Shown in pieces: positions 25,675 to 34,187 of a DNA stretch of 64,000 nt. The notes beneath the pieces are model-generated. The model made no database searches, was not told the origin of the DNA, and was given only the letters and a program-made list of their open reading frames with translations. The position numbers and the translations under genes were made by a program. The stretch covers positions 2,930,068 through 2,994,067 of the forward strand of contig CAKZJV010000007.1 of NCBI GenBank assembly GCA_937120475.1, given 5' to 3'. How positions within the stretch are numbered: position 1 is the first letter of the stretch; every line of letters begins with the position of its first letter. The stretch is from an uncultured Cryomorphaceae bacterium. GTDB lineage: Bacteria; Bacteroidota; Bacteroidia; Flavobacteriales; Schleiferiaceae.

Positions 25675-28332
25675 ATGAAACAGGTCCTTTCCACAGTAGC
25701 TTGTCTAGTATGTTTTTTCATCGCCCAGGGACAGGTTTCCCAAAAAGAGTTTGATCGCTACCTTAATGCACTCTATCCATCTCACGAAGTAGAATTGATT
25801 AAAGCTTTTTTTGACGGTAATACGGTCGACTCTCTTTATCTCTATGGGTTAATAGAAATCGGAGGCAAGAAGTTTTATAGAATGAGCCATGAGGAGCTAT
25901 ACTTTGGCTTTGTCAACGCAACCATTTCAAAATTACCTAAACAAAACTGGAAAAAAGGAGAAGCTCTCATAAAAGCTACGGAGCTTGATTTACTGGACAC
26001 CCTGGAAGTACAAGATATGGAGAAGGACGTTTGGACCGTCTATCGGGCTGGGCTGTATCCAACACCAAATGTTCCTAACTATATGAAAGCCGTAGGCAAC
26101 ATCCTTAATCAGAATGGAGTCTCGTCATCAGGTCTTGGCAATTTTTCAGACAAGGAGATGGACAAGACTTTGTCCCAATTGAATGGCTACCCACAATTCA
26201 AAGCCTATCTATACTGGTTTTACCATTTGCTTTCAGTTAATAGAAAGGAAGTAATTAACCGCTATTTCCCAGGTTTTATAAAAAGAGCTGTGGACAATGT
26301 ATCCATGACTCCCGATGAGTTTTGCTTTGTGTACCTCGCTTCTGGTAAACTGGTCAATTCATTGGATTATGAAAAGAATTTCACTTATGCCATACAGCTC
26401 TTTTCAACGGCCAGATTGTATCATGCCGAAGGTAACGGAAGCTTAGATGAAAGGATAGCCATTGCCGCTATTATTGCTGAAAGTATCAATAACCTTCCCG
26501 GTTGGGAAGCCAAACAACGTGCATTTGATATTACCTATCGTTTCTTTTTACAAAACCGGCATCTTTTCAATACCAATCAGGAAATGAAGTGTTATGTCCT
26601 CCTGGCCAAATATGGCATTGAGATGCGGGAGAGCAAAGAGTTTGAGACCGGTATCAAAGACAGGGATATGACCGTACCCTTATACAATTATAAGTGCTAC
26701 GATTACTTTTCTCAGGTGGGTGGGCCATACTATTTAATGACCATTGTGAATATCATCAAACAGATGAGAGTTGACGGAAAGTACCATGAAATGGCTCACT
26801 TTGCCCTCCATGCCTTTGAATCGAGTTTTGGCTCGCAGGAAACCCAAAATAGTAGATTGATTTCGTTCATCGTAAAGTCATTTCGTTTGTCTGACTATTA
26901 CCTCAATGATATCTATTCACATTCCCATACACGCTATAAACAACGCCTCCGGGAATTAGGTGCGGAAAGAAAAATCTCAAAGGAACAAGTTGAAAAATTA
27001 AGTAAGAGTGTGACCGTCATACACAATTTTGACAATAACCTCCGTAAAATGGGGGTATCAGGTGATTTTTTGTATTTCTTTTGGAAAATCAACGAGATAG
27101 AGTTTCTTTTTGATGAGGATAATGAGCAAAAAGAAACATTGGATTTAAATGATCTTGCTAATTCAAAAGTTCCATTTTCCGGGTACTACTTCAGAAATAT
27201 CTTTAAATTTTTACCAGCAAGTAAGCTTCAGGGAGAGGGTTTTGAAACGCCCAAGGAAGCTATCATGTCCCTTCATCGATTATTTTACAAAGTTCCTGAT
27301 CAAGTTGGGGAGGTTCAGTATTACTTAGGTTATCAACTGTCTCAATCGGAAGGCACACTGGCCATTCATAAAAAGAAGTTAGAACTCTATGATTTGAATG
27401 AAAGTAATGTAAGACTGGGAAATCTATCAGACCTTCTTTCTGACTCTATCGTTCTCCAGCAAGATGAGATAGGAACCCTTAATATTCAATCTCGCCAAAA
27501 GGACAGTACTATAGCCAGCAAGGAAGATGAAGTAGAAAACCTGAGTGCTGACATTTTGGGATTGAAGCAGGAGAAAAAGAAAGCCGAGGAGGAGTTAATC
27601 TTTACGCAAAAGACAGTTTGGGTTCAACGAATTGTTTTAACTTTTATATCGCTACTTCTTATCATTATCGCCATCCTTCTCTTGCGGGCCCAGGCACAAA
27701 AAACACGTGAAGAGATTCTCTCTTGGACTAATAACCAATTAAGCCACTTTGGAAAGCGTGTTCCGTTGAGGATTAAACACCATTTGGAAGAAGCATTAGG
27801 TAAGGATATGAGCCTGTCGCTGGATTATGAATTAAATAAGCTCAGTCGTTTATCTGGATTCTTTTCTACGTTTTATAAAGGCTCTCGATCTTCTACAAGT
27901 TCTGTATCTCATGAGCTTGACCTAATCAGGCAATTGGTAGAAATAGAATTCGGAACAGTCCAAAGTGGTGCTGTTGAGGACAAGATTAAATCCAGTTTGG
28001 GTTCCGATTCTATTCTCATCCCAAAATTTTCTTTGTTTAATCTGATATACAACAGCTTCAATCATGGCTATATACATAAAGTTAACGGTGGTGAAGTTCT
28101 AGTTAAGGTGTCCAAAAAACAAGGTTGGTATCAATTTCTTATATCCGATAATGGAAATTCCATCAGAGAAAAATTGCCAGAAACAGGGGTAGCCGGCACT
28201 GGAATCGGTTATGTAAAAAAACGAATTCGATGGTGGAATAAATACCTTATCCCGACAAGATTTTCACACGGAAAAACTGAATCAGGCTACCAAGTGTCAT
28301 TTAATCTGCTAAAAAGGAAAGATGGTCTATAA
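25675..28332 (+). CDS. Membrane sensor histidine kinase, LytS/HATPase type
   Basis: 885 residues. Signal peptide (MKQVLSTVACLVCFFIAQGQ), then a periplasmic sensor region of about 600 residues that is helical and TPR-like, a coiled-coil (SKEDEVENLSADILGLKQEKKKAEEE, in part), one membrane helix (VQRIVLTFISLLLIIIAILLL near residue 660), and a cytoplasmic kinase part. The ATPase domain shows an N-box FNLIYNSFNHG, G1 FLISDNGNS and G2 GTGIGYVKKRIRWW, in the order of LytS-like kinases. The usual NPHFLFN phosphorylation box is missing; LRIKHHLEEALG may take that place. The stop overlaps the start of the response-regulator-like gene by 11 bases, so they are one operon. Low GC and flanking small RNA modules mark it as a cassette. 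Confidence 0.82.
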   Translation: MKQVLSTVACLVCFFIAQGQVSQKEFDRYLNALYPSHEVELIKAFFDGNTVDSLYLYGLIEIGGKKFYRMSHEELYFGFVNATISKLPKQNWKKGEALIKATELDLLDTLEVQDMEKDVWTVYRAGLYPTPNVPNYMKAVGNILNQNGVSSSGLGNFSDKEMDKTLSQLNGYPQFKAYLYWFYHLLSVNRKEVINRYFPGFIKRAVDNVSMTPDEFCFVYLASGKLVNSLDYEKNFTYAIQLFSTARLYHAEGNGSLDERIAIAAIIAESINNLPGWEAKQRAFDITYRFFLQNRHLFNTNQEMKCYVLLAKYGIEMRESKEFETGIKDRDMTVPLYNYKCYDYFSQVGGPYYLMTIVNIIKQMRVDGKYHEMAHFALHAFESSFGSQETQNSRLISFIVKSFRLSDYYLNDIYSHSHTRYKQRLRELGAERKISKEQVEKLSKSVTVIHNFDNNLRKMGVSGDFLYFFWKINEIEFLFDEDNEQKETLDLNDLANSKVPFSGYYFRNIFKFLPASKLQGEGFETPKEAIMSLHRLFYKVPDQVGEVQYYLGYQLSQSEGTLAIHKKKLELYDLNESNVRLGNLSDLLSDSIVLQQDEIGTLNIQSRQKDSTIASKEDEVENLSADILGLKQEKKKAEEELIFTQKTVWVQRIVLTFISLLLIIIAILLLRAQAQKTREEILSWTNNQLSHFGKRVPLRIKHHLEEALGKDMSLSLDYELNKLSRLSGFFSTFYKGSRSSTSSVSHELDLIRQLVEIEFGTVQSGAVEDKIKSSLGSDSILIPKFSLFNLIYNSFNHGYIHKVNGGEVLVKVSKKQGWYQFLISDNGNSIREKLPETGVAGTGIGYVKKRIRWWNKYLIPTRFSHGKTESGYQVSFNLLKRKDGL

Positions 28333-29359
28333 AATATATGTGGTGGAAGATACCCCGGAAACCTTTAAAAGGTATTCAGAGAGAATAGAAAGTTTGGAAG
28401 AGATTGAAGACCGGGGCTTTTTATTTGAATTAGTAAGTAGTCAGCCCACTACTGAGTTTACACGCAGTGAGTTCTGGCAAGATATTCGGGAAAATCAACC
28501 TGACATTGTATTTCTGGACTTTCAGCTTTGCTGGAAGGTTGAAGGCTCACAAGAAAATGCAGGTATGTCTTCAGGAACTGCTCTTGAGGTCATTGAAACG
28601 CTCAAAACCCTTATTCACCGGACAAAATTTCCCCCCGTTATTATTCTTAACACCCAAATAGAGGAATGTATAGTGGAAATTAACCGCGCATTCAATGAGG
28701 ATAAGAGCAGGAAAAACTTTGCAAAGGACTTTTTAATGATACTCCCACCTGATGTTTTAGACTACAAGCCTGATATTTTGATAGACACTCTCAGAAGTGC
28801 TATCGAGAAACTCAGTGAAGAAAGAAAACGAGTGGACGTATGGAAACCCTTAAAAATAGGTTCTGCTTTCAGGCTTTACTACTATCCACCTGCTGATACG
28901 GTCCATGATAAACTGGTTACACAAAAACAAAGTATCAGATCTCAGGCAGGTATAGAAACATGGAGGCGTTCTCGCCATCAAACGAAGGAAGCCATGCTCC
29001 TTAATAAATATGGCCTACTGGTTTTAACTTATGACACTGGGAAAAAGCTCGGTTTTATGATCACCATAGATGACCAGGACCGCCTTCAACCTTATTTGTT
29101 TGAAACAAGTGGTTTAGATGATATACAAATGGCTCTTGATGAAGCATTCCAGGGAATTATCCGCAGACGTAATTCCGTATTTTACAATACCCTCTATATT
29201 AAGAGTGGCTTTTTTGGGGATCTGACCTTTATTTCTAACGAAAATAATATCATTAAAACCCGGTTTCTAAACTTTGTAAAGAAGGATACAGAAAATCTTG
29301 GTTGCGATATTAAAACCCACCCTGTATTGTTTTCCTTACGAAAATTATATGAAGGCTGA
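28322..29359 (+). CDS. Response regulator-like protein with unusual C-terminal domain
   Basis: 345 residues. N-terminal receiver: IYVVEDTPETF (acidic pair), PDIVFLDFQLCW (likely phospho-acceptor Asp near residue 60), and PPVIILNTQ (the strand that normally ends in a conserved Thr/Ser). It lacks a clean KPF-type Lys motif. The C-terminal about 170 residues (WRRSRHQTKEAMLLNKYGLL, LDDIQMALDEAFQGIIRRRN, FGDLTFISNENNIIKTRF) look like none of the common output domains; a LytTR-like DNA-binding role is possible but unproven. It is co-transcribed with the kinase and should be its partner. Confidence 0.7.
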   Translation: MVYKIYVVEDTPETFKRYSERIESLEEIEDRGFLFELVSSQPTTEFTRSEFWQDIRENQPDIVFLDFQLCWKVEGSQENAGMSSGTALEVIETLKTLIHRTKFPPVIILNTQIEECIVEINRAFNEDKSRKNFAKDFLMILPPDVLDYKPDILIDTLRSAIEKLSEERKRVDVWKPLKIGSAFRLYYYPPADTVHDKLVTQKQSIRSQAGIETWRRSRHQTKEAMLLNKYGLLVLTYDTGKKLGFMITIDDQDRLQPYLFETSGLDDIQMALDEAFQGIIRRRNSVFYNTLYIKSGFFGDLTFISNENNIIKTRFLNFVKKDTENLGCDIKTHPVLFSLRKLYEG

Positions 29360-29467
29360 TACGGCCAGTCTTTACTAAATAGACAACTATATCGAAAGTA
29401 TAACATAGTACTTGCAGTAAACACTTAATGGATTTTTGAAGCGTGGAAATCGATCCCGCTGATGCAT

Positions 29468-29564
29468 AAAAAAATCCCGCATCAGAATGCGGGATCGCCT
29501 CCGCTTCAAAAACCGCTTTGAAGCTTTGACTGACTTTCAAGTGTACCAGCACAAGAAAGCTGTA
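29468..29564 (-). ncRNA. Predicted small RNA, family member 2
   Basis: Inverted homologue of the 25.4 kb small RNA. Shared blocks: GGCGATCCCGCAT in the last third and a 20-base 3' end (GATGCGGGATTTTTTTATGC). The hairpin GCTTCAAA ... TTTGAAGC (plus-strand 29503-29524) has the same place as in copy 1. Terminator at 29468-29495 on the minus strand with seven U. Predicted length about 97 nt. It converges on the 3' end of the response-regulator gene, so it might also end that transcript's antisense side. Confidence 0.65.
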
Positions 29565-29570
29565 ACCAAC

Positions 29571-29597
29571 ACTATACTAAATGGTTACAAATGTCAA
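29571..29597 (-). promoter_or_regulatory. Promoter of small RNA 2
   Basis: On the minus strand TTGACA (29597-29592), 15 nt, TATAGT (29576-29571). This is the best match of the three to a strong sigma-70-like promoter. Confidence 0.65.
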
Positions 29598-29614
29598 GCG
29601 ACAAAAAACGGTTT

Positions 29615-29640
29615 TGAATTTTACTAACGTCTAAAATTCA
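29615..29640. promoter_or_regulatory. Operator-like palindrome, copy 2
   Basis: TGAATTTTA (29615-29623), 8-nt spacer, TAAAATTCA (29632-29640), five bases before the ATG of the 143-aa gene. Same arms as copy 1; the 7-nt difference in spacer is less than one helical turn. Confidence 0.55.
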
Positions 29641-29645
29641 GAACT

Positions 29646-30077
29646 ATGAACATTTCATTTTCCGATCTCAAAGAGATCAACTGCAAAATCAAGGCTTCGG
29701 CCACCCGTGAAGAAGGGTACCTCGAACTCCTGGGTATTGACCCCGAAAAACTCAATCCCGGTTTAGCCATGTACCATGCCTACCTGAAGGGCAAATATTA
29801 TGGTCTATGCTATGAAGAGGATAAGGAACTCTCTTACCTGGAATGGGCCAACGACCAGTATGACGAAATCGTCACCATCGCCTGGAAACACGGTGTTAAG
29901 CCCAAAAATCCCAAATACCTTTTTAAGCGAGCCTACACCAAGTTCTTGTTGAGCAAGGTGCTGGTACAGAAAGCCTCCCGGAAGTATTTCCACCAGAAGG
30001 CCTGCCAGCTTACTGAAGCAGGTCTGCGCTACCATGCTTCTAACCCCTCCTTTCACTGGTTGAAAAGCGAACTGTAA
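29646..30077 (+). CDS. Hypothetical helical protein (143 aa)
   Basis: 143 residues, basic, helical, soluble: FSDLKEINCKIKASATREEG, MYHAYLKGKYYGLCYEED, YLFKRAYTKFLLSKVLVQKAS. TPR-like pacing but no clear repeat. ATG 29646 follows the palindrome. It is the first gene of a long plus-strand run leading into mobilization genes. No family recognised. Confidence 0.65.
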   Translation: MNISFSDLKEINCKIKASATREEGYLELLGIDPEKLNPGLAMYHAYLKGKYYGLCYEEDKELSYLEWANDQYDEIVTIAWKHGVKPKNPKYLFKRAYTKFLLSKVLVQKASRKYFHQKACQLTEAGLRYHASNPSFHWLKSEL

Positions 30078-30095
30078 TCCATCATTTTCTCAATA

Positions 30096-30117
30096 GCTCT
30101 CCCGTCTTCGGGAGAGC
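30096..30117. repeat. GC-rich hairpin
   Basis: GCTCTCCCG / CGGGAGAGC, perfect 9-bp stem with a TCTT loop, 18 bases after the 143-aa gene. There is no T-run, so it may stabilise the mRNA end or weakly attenuate the operon. Confidence 0.6.
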
Positions 30118-30131
30118 CTAATTCCTATCTC

Positions 30132-30275
30132 ATGAAAAAAGAGACCACAAACCGTAATACCCCTCCTATACCTGATCCAAAAACCCACGAGCAAACCGCT
30201 AGAGGCAGAAGGTTGAATATCAATGCTCTACTGAAACAATGGTGGGCTAATAAGCAAAATTCTAATCACAAATAA
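30132..30275 (+). CDS. Very small basic protein (47 aa)
   Basis: ATG 30132, TAA 30273. Composition: polar N-terminus with Pro (TNRNTPPIPDPKTHEQ), then RGRRLNINALLKQWWANK. It is in line with the flanking genes, 8 bases before the next ATG. Protein-like codon use but short; no family. Confidence 0.45.
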   Translation: MKKETTNRNTPPIPDPKTHEQTARGRRLNINALLKQWWANKQNSNHK

Positions 30276-30283
30276 ATACCCTT

Positions 30284-31405
30284 ATGAATTCAGAAACATC
30301 CAACACATGGGTTCAATTCCAGCAGTATGATAAGCCGGAAGCCCAACAACTCATCCAAAGTGTAAAAACCCAACTTGGCCAGGACGCCAAAGAGGCAGGG
30401 AAGCGAGATGCCGAATCCAACCTTCCCCGCAAAGGCGATAAACTCCTACTGTTTATCTCCCACCTGCTGGTGCAGATACAAGGGTTGATCAATGACCTCA
30501 GAAACCTTCACAAAGCCGATGAAGATGTAGCCCTGGCGATTGAAAAGCAAGAACGCATCTTAGAGCAAAGCAGAAACGAGAGGGATGATATGCAGTCCCA
30601 ATACGCCCAGGTACAGAAGGACTACCAATACCATAAGGATAGTTTTCCTTCGGTGATGGCCATCGTCATTTCAGTGATTATTCTGCTTCTCGGACTGATG
30701 GAAGGGTTGATCTCTCTGCACGCCATCCGAACATTTGTCCCCAACTACCTCACGGCATTGTTTACCGCGCTGATCTATGGCCTGTGCCTGACCATACTTG
30801 CCCATCAAGTCATGCGGTGGTGGAACATGGGAAAAAGTCCAGCTAAGAGGTTGGTTATCAGATCATTGATCATAAGCGGGATTTCAGGAGCCTTTTACCT
30901 CATGGGCTTACTCAGAAGTGGGCAGATCAATATGTCCACTATGAGTTTGGAAGACAGCACCACCGGCACCCTCTTCAGTTATGCCGACCCAACGGAAGCC
31001 TTCCTGTTTATGTGCATCTCCTGGGTGGTATTCCTGCCAGCCGTTTTGCTCACCAAACTGGCTCCGACCAAAGAACAATGGTTCAGCATTTTTAAAGCCC
31101 GAAGCCTTAAAAAAGCCGTCAAAGACAGCCAGCGCAAGCTCGATGAACTTCTTCAACGCATTACCACTGCTGAAGGGGAGATTCATAATCTGAGACAGTA
31201 TGAAGTTTCCCGTAATAAAGCGGCAACAAGGGATGAAGAAGATGCCCTGAGCTTAGTCGAATACGTCAAAGCCAACTATATCCAAAGTAACATCCGCCAC
31301 CGGCTGGATAAGAGTGTAGTTCCGAACTCCTTAGATCAGAAGCTCCACTATCCCTTAACCACCTATTTCCAGAATACGTCAACCCCTAAATCTTCCAAAA
31401 AATGA
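30284..31405 (+). CDS. Four-helix membrane protein of mobilization region
   Basis: 373 residues. N-terminal coiled-coil (DVALAIEKQERILEQSRNERDD), then membrane segments VMAIVISVIILLLGLMEGLI, YLTALFTALIYGLCLTILA, LVIRSLIISGISGAFYLMGLL and LFMCISWVVFLPAVLLTKL, then a second coiled-coil (KKAVKDSQRKLDELLQRI). Not a named Tra protein that I recognise, but its place just before a lipoprotein and the coupling ATPase suggests an accessory membrane part of DNA transfer. Stop overlaps the next ATG (ATGA). Confidence 0.72.
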   Translation: MNSETSNTWVQFQQYDKPEAQQLIQSVKTQLGQDAKEAGKRDAESNLPRKGDKLLLFISHLLVQIQGLINDLRNLHKADEDVALAIEKQERILEQSRNERDDMQSQYAQVQKDYQYHKDSFPSVMAIVISVIILLLGLMEGLISLHAIRTFVPNYLTALFTALIYGLCLTILAHQVMRWWNMGKSPAKRLVIRSLIISGISGAFYLMGLLRSGQINMSTMSLEDSTTGTLFSYADPTEAFLFMCISWVVFLPAVLLTKLAPTKEQWFSIFKARSLKKAVKDSQRKLDELLQRITTAEGEIHNLRQYEVSRNKAATRDEEDALSLVEYVKANYIQSNIRHRLDKSVVPNSLDQKLHYPLTTYFQNTSTPKSSKK

Positions 31406-32121
31406 AAACGACTATTCTTTGCATCCTCCTGATCCTCCTGGTCACCGCCTGTGGCAGGGAACTGCGTCCACTGTTGGACATGGTAATTCTAAAAGATTCC
31501 ACCGATGAAATGGAACCACTTAGCTACGAAGATGTACGCCAGTTCCTGAACTACTCCAATGCCGAACTGCTGTGGTACGAAATATCCATCCGCCAGCGCG
31601 AACTCTCCGATATCCGTCACGGGCATATTTCCGAGTCCCACTTGGCCCCGGGCCAGTCGAATGCCATGACCGAACAGCAACGCAAACTGCACGTCAAACG
31701 CTTCCTGAAAGACACCGAAGCCCTATTGAAGCAGAAGCCGTCACAAGCCACCAAAGAGCAATCCTATCTGTACTACGGTATTGCCAGTGAACTCAATGAA
31801 TTATCTCGAAATAATGCGATTCATAAAGTGGCTATTATCGTAAGTGACCTGCTGGAGAACACCCCTGCGTTTTCGATATACCGTACCCACGACCGGCAAC
31901 TGCTATTGGAACAGCCCGATTCCGTGATCCGGCTATTCCAACGGGAACTCCCACTGGAAGACCTCTCCGGTATAAAGGTGCATATCGTGTACCAAGCCAC
32001 CCCTGAAGACCATGAGCTTTTTACTGCCATGTCACGGCTGTACGAGACCATGTTCAGCCGGAAAGGTGCCAGGGTACAGGTAGCCGGGAACCTGATCACC
32101 TCACCACTGACCGCACCATGA
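31402..32121 (+). CDS. Lipoprotein with VWA-like segment
   Basis: 239 residues. Lipobox LLVTACGRE at about residue 16 (ILCILLILLVTAC). The middle LYYGIASELNELSRNN and KVAIIVSDLLENTPAFSIY resemble a von Willebrand A-like strand with SDL; the end KVHIVYQATPEDHELFTAMS is strand-helix. Such lipoproteins occur in Bacteroidota conjugative modules. It overlaps the preceding gene and the following small gene by 4 bases each. Confidence 0.72.
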   Translation: MKTTILCILLILLVTACGRELRPLLDMVILKDSTDEMEPLSYEDVRQFLNYSNAELLWYEISIRQRELSDIRHGHISESHLAPGQSNAMTEQQRKLHVKRFLKDTEALLKQKPSQATKEQSYLYYGIASELNELSRNNAIHKVAIIVSDLLENTPAFSIYRTHDRQLLLEQPDSVIRLFQRELPLEDLSGIKVHIVYQATPEDHELFTAMSRLYETMFSRKGARVQVAGNLITSPLTAP

Positions 32122-32267
32122 AAACCTTTTTCAGCATTCTCAAATCATTTTTTCTACTCCTGGTAAAGGTGTGCGTTCTGCTGATCTTCTGCTGTACCAA
32201 GCTCGGAGAAGAGATTTTGAAAGCGATCAATACGGCACTGAGCGACCATATACAATCCAAAAACTAA
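32118..32267 (+). CDS. Very small membrane peptide (49 aa)
   Basis: ATG 32118 overlaps the lipoprotein stop (ATGA); TAA at 32265, three bases before the coupling-protein ATG. One hydrophobic segment, FFLLLVKVCVLLIFCC, then a soluble end KLGEEILKAINTALSDHIQ. Tight coupling on both sides makes a real gene likely. Confidence 0.6.
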   Translation: MKTFFSILKSFFLLLVKVCVLLIFCCTKLGEEILKAINTALSDHIQSKN

Positions 32268-32270
32268 CCC

Positions 32271-33782
32271 ATGAAAACACCACTCAAGACCATCATTCAA
32301 CAGTTATGGACACTCCTGCAAAATTTCGGAGCATGGCTACTGGAATCCACCGAATCCATGTTGGATAGTGCTTTAGATAATCTGGTGGGGAAAGATCATT
32401 CACTGAAAGCCAAGTTTGCCTCTGAATCCTCCATCCTCTCAAGACGACACAATGGCTTTTGTTTGACCGGAACCAAGAGCATTAGCCCCAAACTCTCCCG
32501 TATGGGAGTGCTGATCAACGGTGGATCAGGGAGTGGTAAATCCACCATAGCCGGCATCCCGTCCTGCTTGCAGGACAACGGTTCCAAAATCATCCACGAT
32601 CCCTCGGGAGAATTATACGAAAAGACCAGTGGTTTTTTGGAGAGCCAGGGCTTCACCCTAATCCGTATCGACTGGTCAGATGCCAATCATAGTCACCGAT
32701 TTAATCCTTTAAATAGAGCCACCACCTTATCTCACTACAGCAAGCTGGCCACCCAACTGGTAGAAGCCAGTTCTGAAAAGAAAAAGGACTTCTGGAATGC
32801 CAGTGCCATCAGCCTGCTGGTGACCGTTTTCAGGATCGTCAAACTATTACCTCCTGAACACCAAACCTTACGGGAAGCCGCCCATCTCATTGACCTGTTA
32901 CAAGGCACCGGCCACCAAGAAGTTGACCGCTTAGTAGCCACGGTCTGCGACCGTGATCCGGGTTTGTTTGATAAATATGCTTCGCTGATGGGTAATTCTG
33001 AAAACACCCGCAGTGGCATACTGGCTTCCGCAAGCACTGCCCTGAAAATGTATGATTTGGATGAGCATATTATCCGGGTCACCTCCACCGACAATCTCGG
33101 AAACTTCAAGCAGTGGCGAAAGGAAAAGACAGCCGTATATATCCATTCCTCCACGGTGAATATGGACTACTACGCCCCGCTCTCCAGCATATTTCTGACC
33201 CAATATTTTGAATCCTTTTTTGAGTCCTTACCCGATACCAATGATCTGGATATGGGCTTCATTTTGGATGAAACCCCCATATTGAGCATCGACCTACCTA
33301 TACTGGCGGCCAACGTGAGGAAATATGCCGGGAGCATAGTCGTGTTCTGCCAGGACTCTGAAAATCAGCTCACTACTTCCTTTGGTCGCGAAGGTGCCCG
33401 AAGCATCTTATCCAACCTCAAGACCAAACTGTATTTAACCGCTTCGCTGGATACCGCTCAAGCCTTATCCAAAGAATTAGGAAATTATCAGTACCAGGAT
33501 AAGGAAACAGGACACCAAAAGACCCGTCCGCTTATGACCGTGGACGAGATCATGACCTTACCCAAAGGGAAGGGATTGATTACGGTCACCAATGAGAAGC
33601 CTGTCTTGGCCAAACTCACACCCTATTTCCGCATTCCGGGACTTTTAAAGAAAACCCAACTACCACCGGCTTCACCATTTCCAGATATAGAAGATGGGGA
33701 AGACAGGTTGCCACCCCTGATCGATATTTCAGACTACCTCAATTCACCCACCCTAAATACCACTACCCATGAGCAGGATTAG
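32271..33782 (+). CDS. Type IV coupling ATPase, VirD4/TraG family (second copy)
   Basis: 503 residues. Walker A VLINGGSGSGKSTIAG near residue 85; IIHDPSGELYEKT; FNPLNRA; Walker B region MGFILDETPILSID; YAGSIVVFCQDSENQL; and LYLTASLDTAQALSKELGNYQ, the TraG/VirD4 C-terminal pattern. The N-terminus is short and lacks two classic membrane helices, so membrane docking may be supplied by the small membrane proteins just upstream. It is the coupling protein for the relaxase encoded next. Overlaps mobC by 14 bases. Confidence 0.88.
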   Translation: MKTPLKTIIQQLWTLLQNFGAWLLESTESMLDSALDNLVGKDHSLKAKFASESSILSRRHNGFCLTGTKSISPKLSRMGVLINGGSGSGKSTIAGIPSCLQDNGSKIIHDPSGELYEKTSGFLESQGFTLIRIDWSDANHSHRFNPLNRATTLSHYSKLATQLVEASSEKKKDFWNASAISLLVTVFRIVKLLPPEHQTLREAAHLIDLLQGTGHQEVDRLVATVCDRDPGLFDKYASLMGNSENTRSGILASASTALKMYDLDEHIIRVTSTDNLGNFKQWRKEKTAVYIHSSTVNMDYYAPLSSIFLTQYFESFFESLPDTNDLDMGFILDETPILSIDLPILAANVRKYAGSIVVFCQDSENQLTTSFGREGARSILSNLKTKLYLTASLDTAQALSKELGNYQYQDKETGHQKTRPLMTVDEIMTLPKGKGLITVTNEKPVLAKLTPYFRIPGLLKKTQLPPASPFPDIEDGEDRLPPLIDISDYLNSPTLNTTTHEQD

Positions 33783-34185
33783 ATCAAAGAAACTCTACCG
33801 CTTTCTGAAAGAACACGGAGCCTTGCAAAACCCCCGTGAGATTAAACACTTTAAGAGGGTTTATAGGCGTAACTACCAAAAATTTTGGCAGCGCCAGCAG
33901 AGGAAAAAGCGACACGAGATCCGCTTTACGTTGACCAAAGAAGAATATGGAGCAATAAAAGCCTATTGCCAAAACGAATCCATTAAACCCACACCGCTTG
34001 CCAAAGCACTGTTGATCAGCCATTGCAAGAGTGCGGCTTTCGTACCTAATCGAGAGCAACTATTAGTTGTGGCCAAAGAGCTTGGGCTTGCTATCAATCG
34101 CATTCATTCCAAGGGAGCCGATGATCTTGTCTTGCAAAAACTCCTTTCAGCCGAAACCCAACTTCTGAACTATTTAAACACCTGA
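33769..34185 (+). CDS. MobC-like mobilization accessory protein
   Basis: 138 residues, strongly basic. The region IRFTLTKEEYGAIKAYCQNE then LAKALLISHC resembles MobC relaxosome proteins (R-x-R-x-x-(L/F)-S-x-x-E), and VAKELGLAINRIHSKG matches the C-terminal MobC helix. It would bind at oriT and help the relaxase nick DNA. It overlaps the ATPase gene and ends two bases before the relaxase ATG. Confidence 0.78.
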   Translation: MSRIRSKKLYRFLKEHGALQNPREIKHFKRVYRRNYQKFWQRQQRKKRHEIRFTLTKEEYGAIKAYCQNESIKPTPLAKALLISHCKSAAFVPNREQLLVVAKELGLAINRIHSKGADDLVLQKLLSAETQLLNYLNT

Positions 34186-34187
34186 AG

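Noticed and set aside
25261-29640. The two inverted sRNA modules as terminal repeats of a transposon
   Set aside because: No transposase between them, similarity is imperfect and patterned as promoter/terminator, and a third copy lies at 21.7 kb outside.
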